NCBI GenBank assembly: GCA_023244865.1
Contig: JAHFLM010000022.1
Coordinates: 1 to 12,589, forward strand
Origin: Candidatus Harrisonbacteria bacterium
Lineage (GTDB): Bacteria > Patescibacteriota > Minisyncoccia > UBA6257 > UBA11618
DNA length: 12,589 nucleotides
Direction of reading: 5' to 3'
This document shows positions 12,228 through 12,589 of this stretch, piece by piece. Numbering within the stretch: the stretch's first letter is position 1; each line of letters opens with the position of its first letter. The position numbers were made by a program, and so were the translations under genes. Below the pieces are notes generated by a model. It searched no databases and was not told the DNA's origin. It saw nothing but the letters and a program-made list of their open reading frames with translations.

Positions 12228-12589
12228 TTAGGGTGACACGCTTAGTTTTTCATGATATCTTATGTTTTGTATCCGCGCGGGTGGCGAAACGGCAGACGCA
12301 CTACCTTGAGGTGGTAGCGCCGAAAGGCGTGCAGGTTCAACTCCTGTCCCGCGCACCATAATCTGACTTTCAGAAAATTGACCGACTTTTTTGGTGGCGG
12401 CGCGAAGCGCCGTCCACTGATTTTCCCCCGACAAATCCTCTCCGCTCGGCGCGGTGAGGCGCGCCTCGCGGTTGGCCAAGACGAGGTTCGAGCCAAAGAT
12501 TTCTTTGGCAGCAACCTTTTTGGCAAAAAGGTTACTCTCCCGCGCGATTTCAGGCAGATTCTCTGCCTCTTTTATCCATTCTGCCATAG
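12228..12589 (-). CDS. C-terminal part of a probable CPR-type serine recombinase, partial, antisense to tRNA-Leu
   Basis: A minus-strand frame open to the right edge, ending at TAA 12230-12228. The credible protein part runs from the edge to about 12360: WIKEAENLPEIARESNLFAKKVAAKEIFGSNLVL...ENQWTALRAATKKVG. The pattern 'helix, KEIFGSNLxL, short linker, W-ALRAA' matches, from memory, the C-terminal ends of site-specific serine recombinases in Patescibacteria, which often run into antisense tRNA sequence. The last about 45 codons (VRGTGVEPARL...) are simply the reverse complement of the tRNA gene and its promoter and need not be native. No catalytic domain is in the window. This arrangement suggests an integrated element whose end lies in the tRNA 3' part. 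DNA here is more GC-rich and hairpin-rich than its neighbours. If not a recombinase, it is an unknown ORF fragment. Confidence 0.5.
   Translation of the reverse strand, partial: MAEWIKEAENLPEIARESNLFAKKVAAKEIFGSNLVLANREARLTAPSGEDLSGENQWTALRAATKKVGQFSESQIMVRGTGVEPARLSALPPQGSASAVSPPARIQNIRYHEKLSVSP
12233..12261 (+). promoter_or_regulatory. Putative promoter of tRNA-Leu
   Basis: GTGACA (12233-12238) and TATCTT (12256-12261) are separated by 17 nt, with TGA just upstream of the -10 (extended -10). Predicted start is about 12268, some 7 nt before the mature tRNA 5' end. Confidence 0.6.
12275..12358 (+). tRNA. tRNA-Leu (anticodon GAG)
   Basis: An 84-nt type II tRNA. Acceptor GCGCGGG (12275-12281) pairs with CCCGCGC (12348-12354), followed by discriminator A and an encoded CCA (12356-12358). 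The anticodon stem CTACC/GGTAG encloses the loop TTGAGGT with anticodon GAG at 12308-12310, reading CUC and CUU Leu codons. A long variable arm (CGCC-GAAA-GGCG) and the T arm GCAGG-TTCAACT-CCTGT are present. The long variable arm and discriminator A fit leucine identity. Confidence 0.97.
12394..12568. repeat. Cluster of perfect hairpins in the recombinase 3' region
   Basis: Five palindromic units occur in 175 bp: GTGGCGGCGC-GAA-GCGCCG(T)CCAC (12394-12417, one bulge), GAGGCGCGCCTC (12456-12467), GCCAAAG-ATTT-CTTTGGC (12492-12509), AACCTTTTT-GGC-AAAAAGGTT (12513-12533) and AGGCAGA-TTC-TCTGCCT (12552-12568). A sixth, small one (TCTGA-CTT-TCAGA, 12362-12374) directly follows the tRNA. They differ from each other in sequence and lie inside the minus-strand reading frame. 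Confidence 0.7.

Noticed and set aside
12260..12526. 88-codon second minus-strand frame near tRNA-Leu
   Set aside because: Its end is another antisense translation of the tRNA gene and its start is a Pro/Arg-rich shadow of the recombinase-like frame.

Overview
The window looks like a chromosomal segment of a Patescibacteria (Candidate Phyla Radiation) bacterium, probably near Parcubacteria. This is inferred from gene content and style; there is no rRNA here to test it. The supporting signs are compact housekeeping proteins (RpoA without a C-terminal domain, short L13, short HolB), a large surface protein with a CPR-type pseudopilin-like N-terminus, AT-rich starts with few Shine-Dalgarno sequences, small palindromic repeats, and a recombinase running antisense into a tRNA. 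All 14 complete genes end in TAA (8) or TAG (6) and none in TGA. None contains an in-frame TGA, so the code is standard.

Layout. 1-1816: the tail of the ribosomal protein/alpha operon, rpoA (5' end outside the window), rplQ, rplM and rpsI, closed by a strong hairpin terminator. 1839-4438: a four-helix membrane protein overlapping a 722-residue cell-surface protein with an N-terminal membrane anchor, a Ser/Asn linker and repeated C-x15-C units. 4446-7582: a palindromic repeat, a promoter, then murA-mreB-holB packed head to tail (gaps of 3 nt and -1 nt), joining peptidoglycan precursor synthesis, cell shape and a clamp-loader subunit; a 27-codon membrane-peptide ORF overlaps the end of holB. 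7581-8422: frr bracketed by two related structured repeat elements of about 125-131 nt. 8453-9860: rseP, then rplS from its own promoter with almost no leader, and a terminator. 9863-10799: a self-contained unit with a near-consensus promoter, a 28-codon very basic ORF, an unrecognised 248-residue protein and a terminator. 10819-12128: a TAGATTCTA repeat and serS. 12140-12358: a large inverted repeat of ATTCCC-N8-GGGAAT type, a good promoter and tRNA-Leu(GAG). 12359-12589: the C-terminal end of a minus-strand gene, probably a CPR-type serine recombinase, pointing into the tRNA. Its coding sequence is crowded with perfect hairpins, so the right edge is probably the end of an element integrated at the tRNA.

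Most genes serve information processing (rpoA, rplQ, rplM, rpsI, holB, frr, rplS, serS, tRNA-Leu) or the envelope (murA, mreB, rseP, the surface protein). The least explained parts are the paired elements around frr, the 9863-10799 unit, the C-x15-C surface protein, and the hairpin-rich recombinase/tRNA junction. Every stretch without a gene is shorter than 300 nt.
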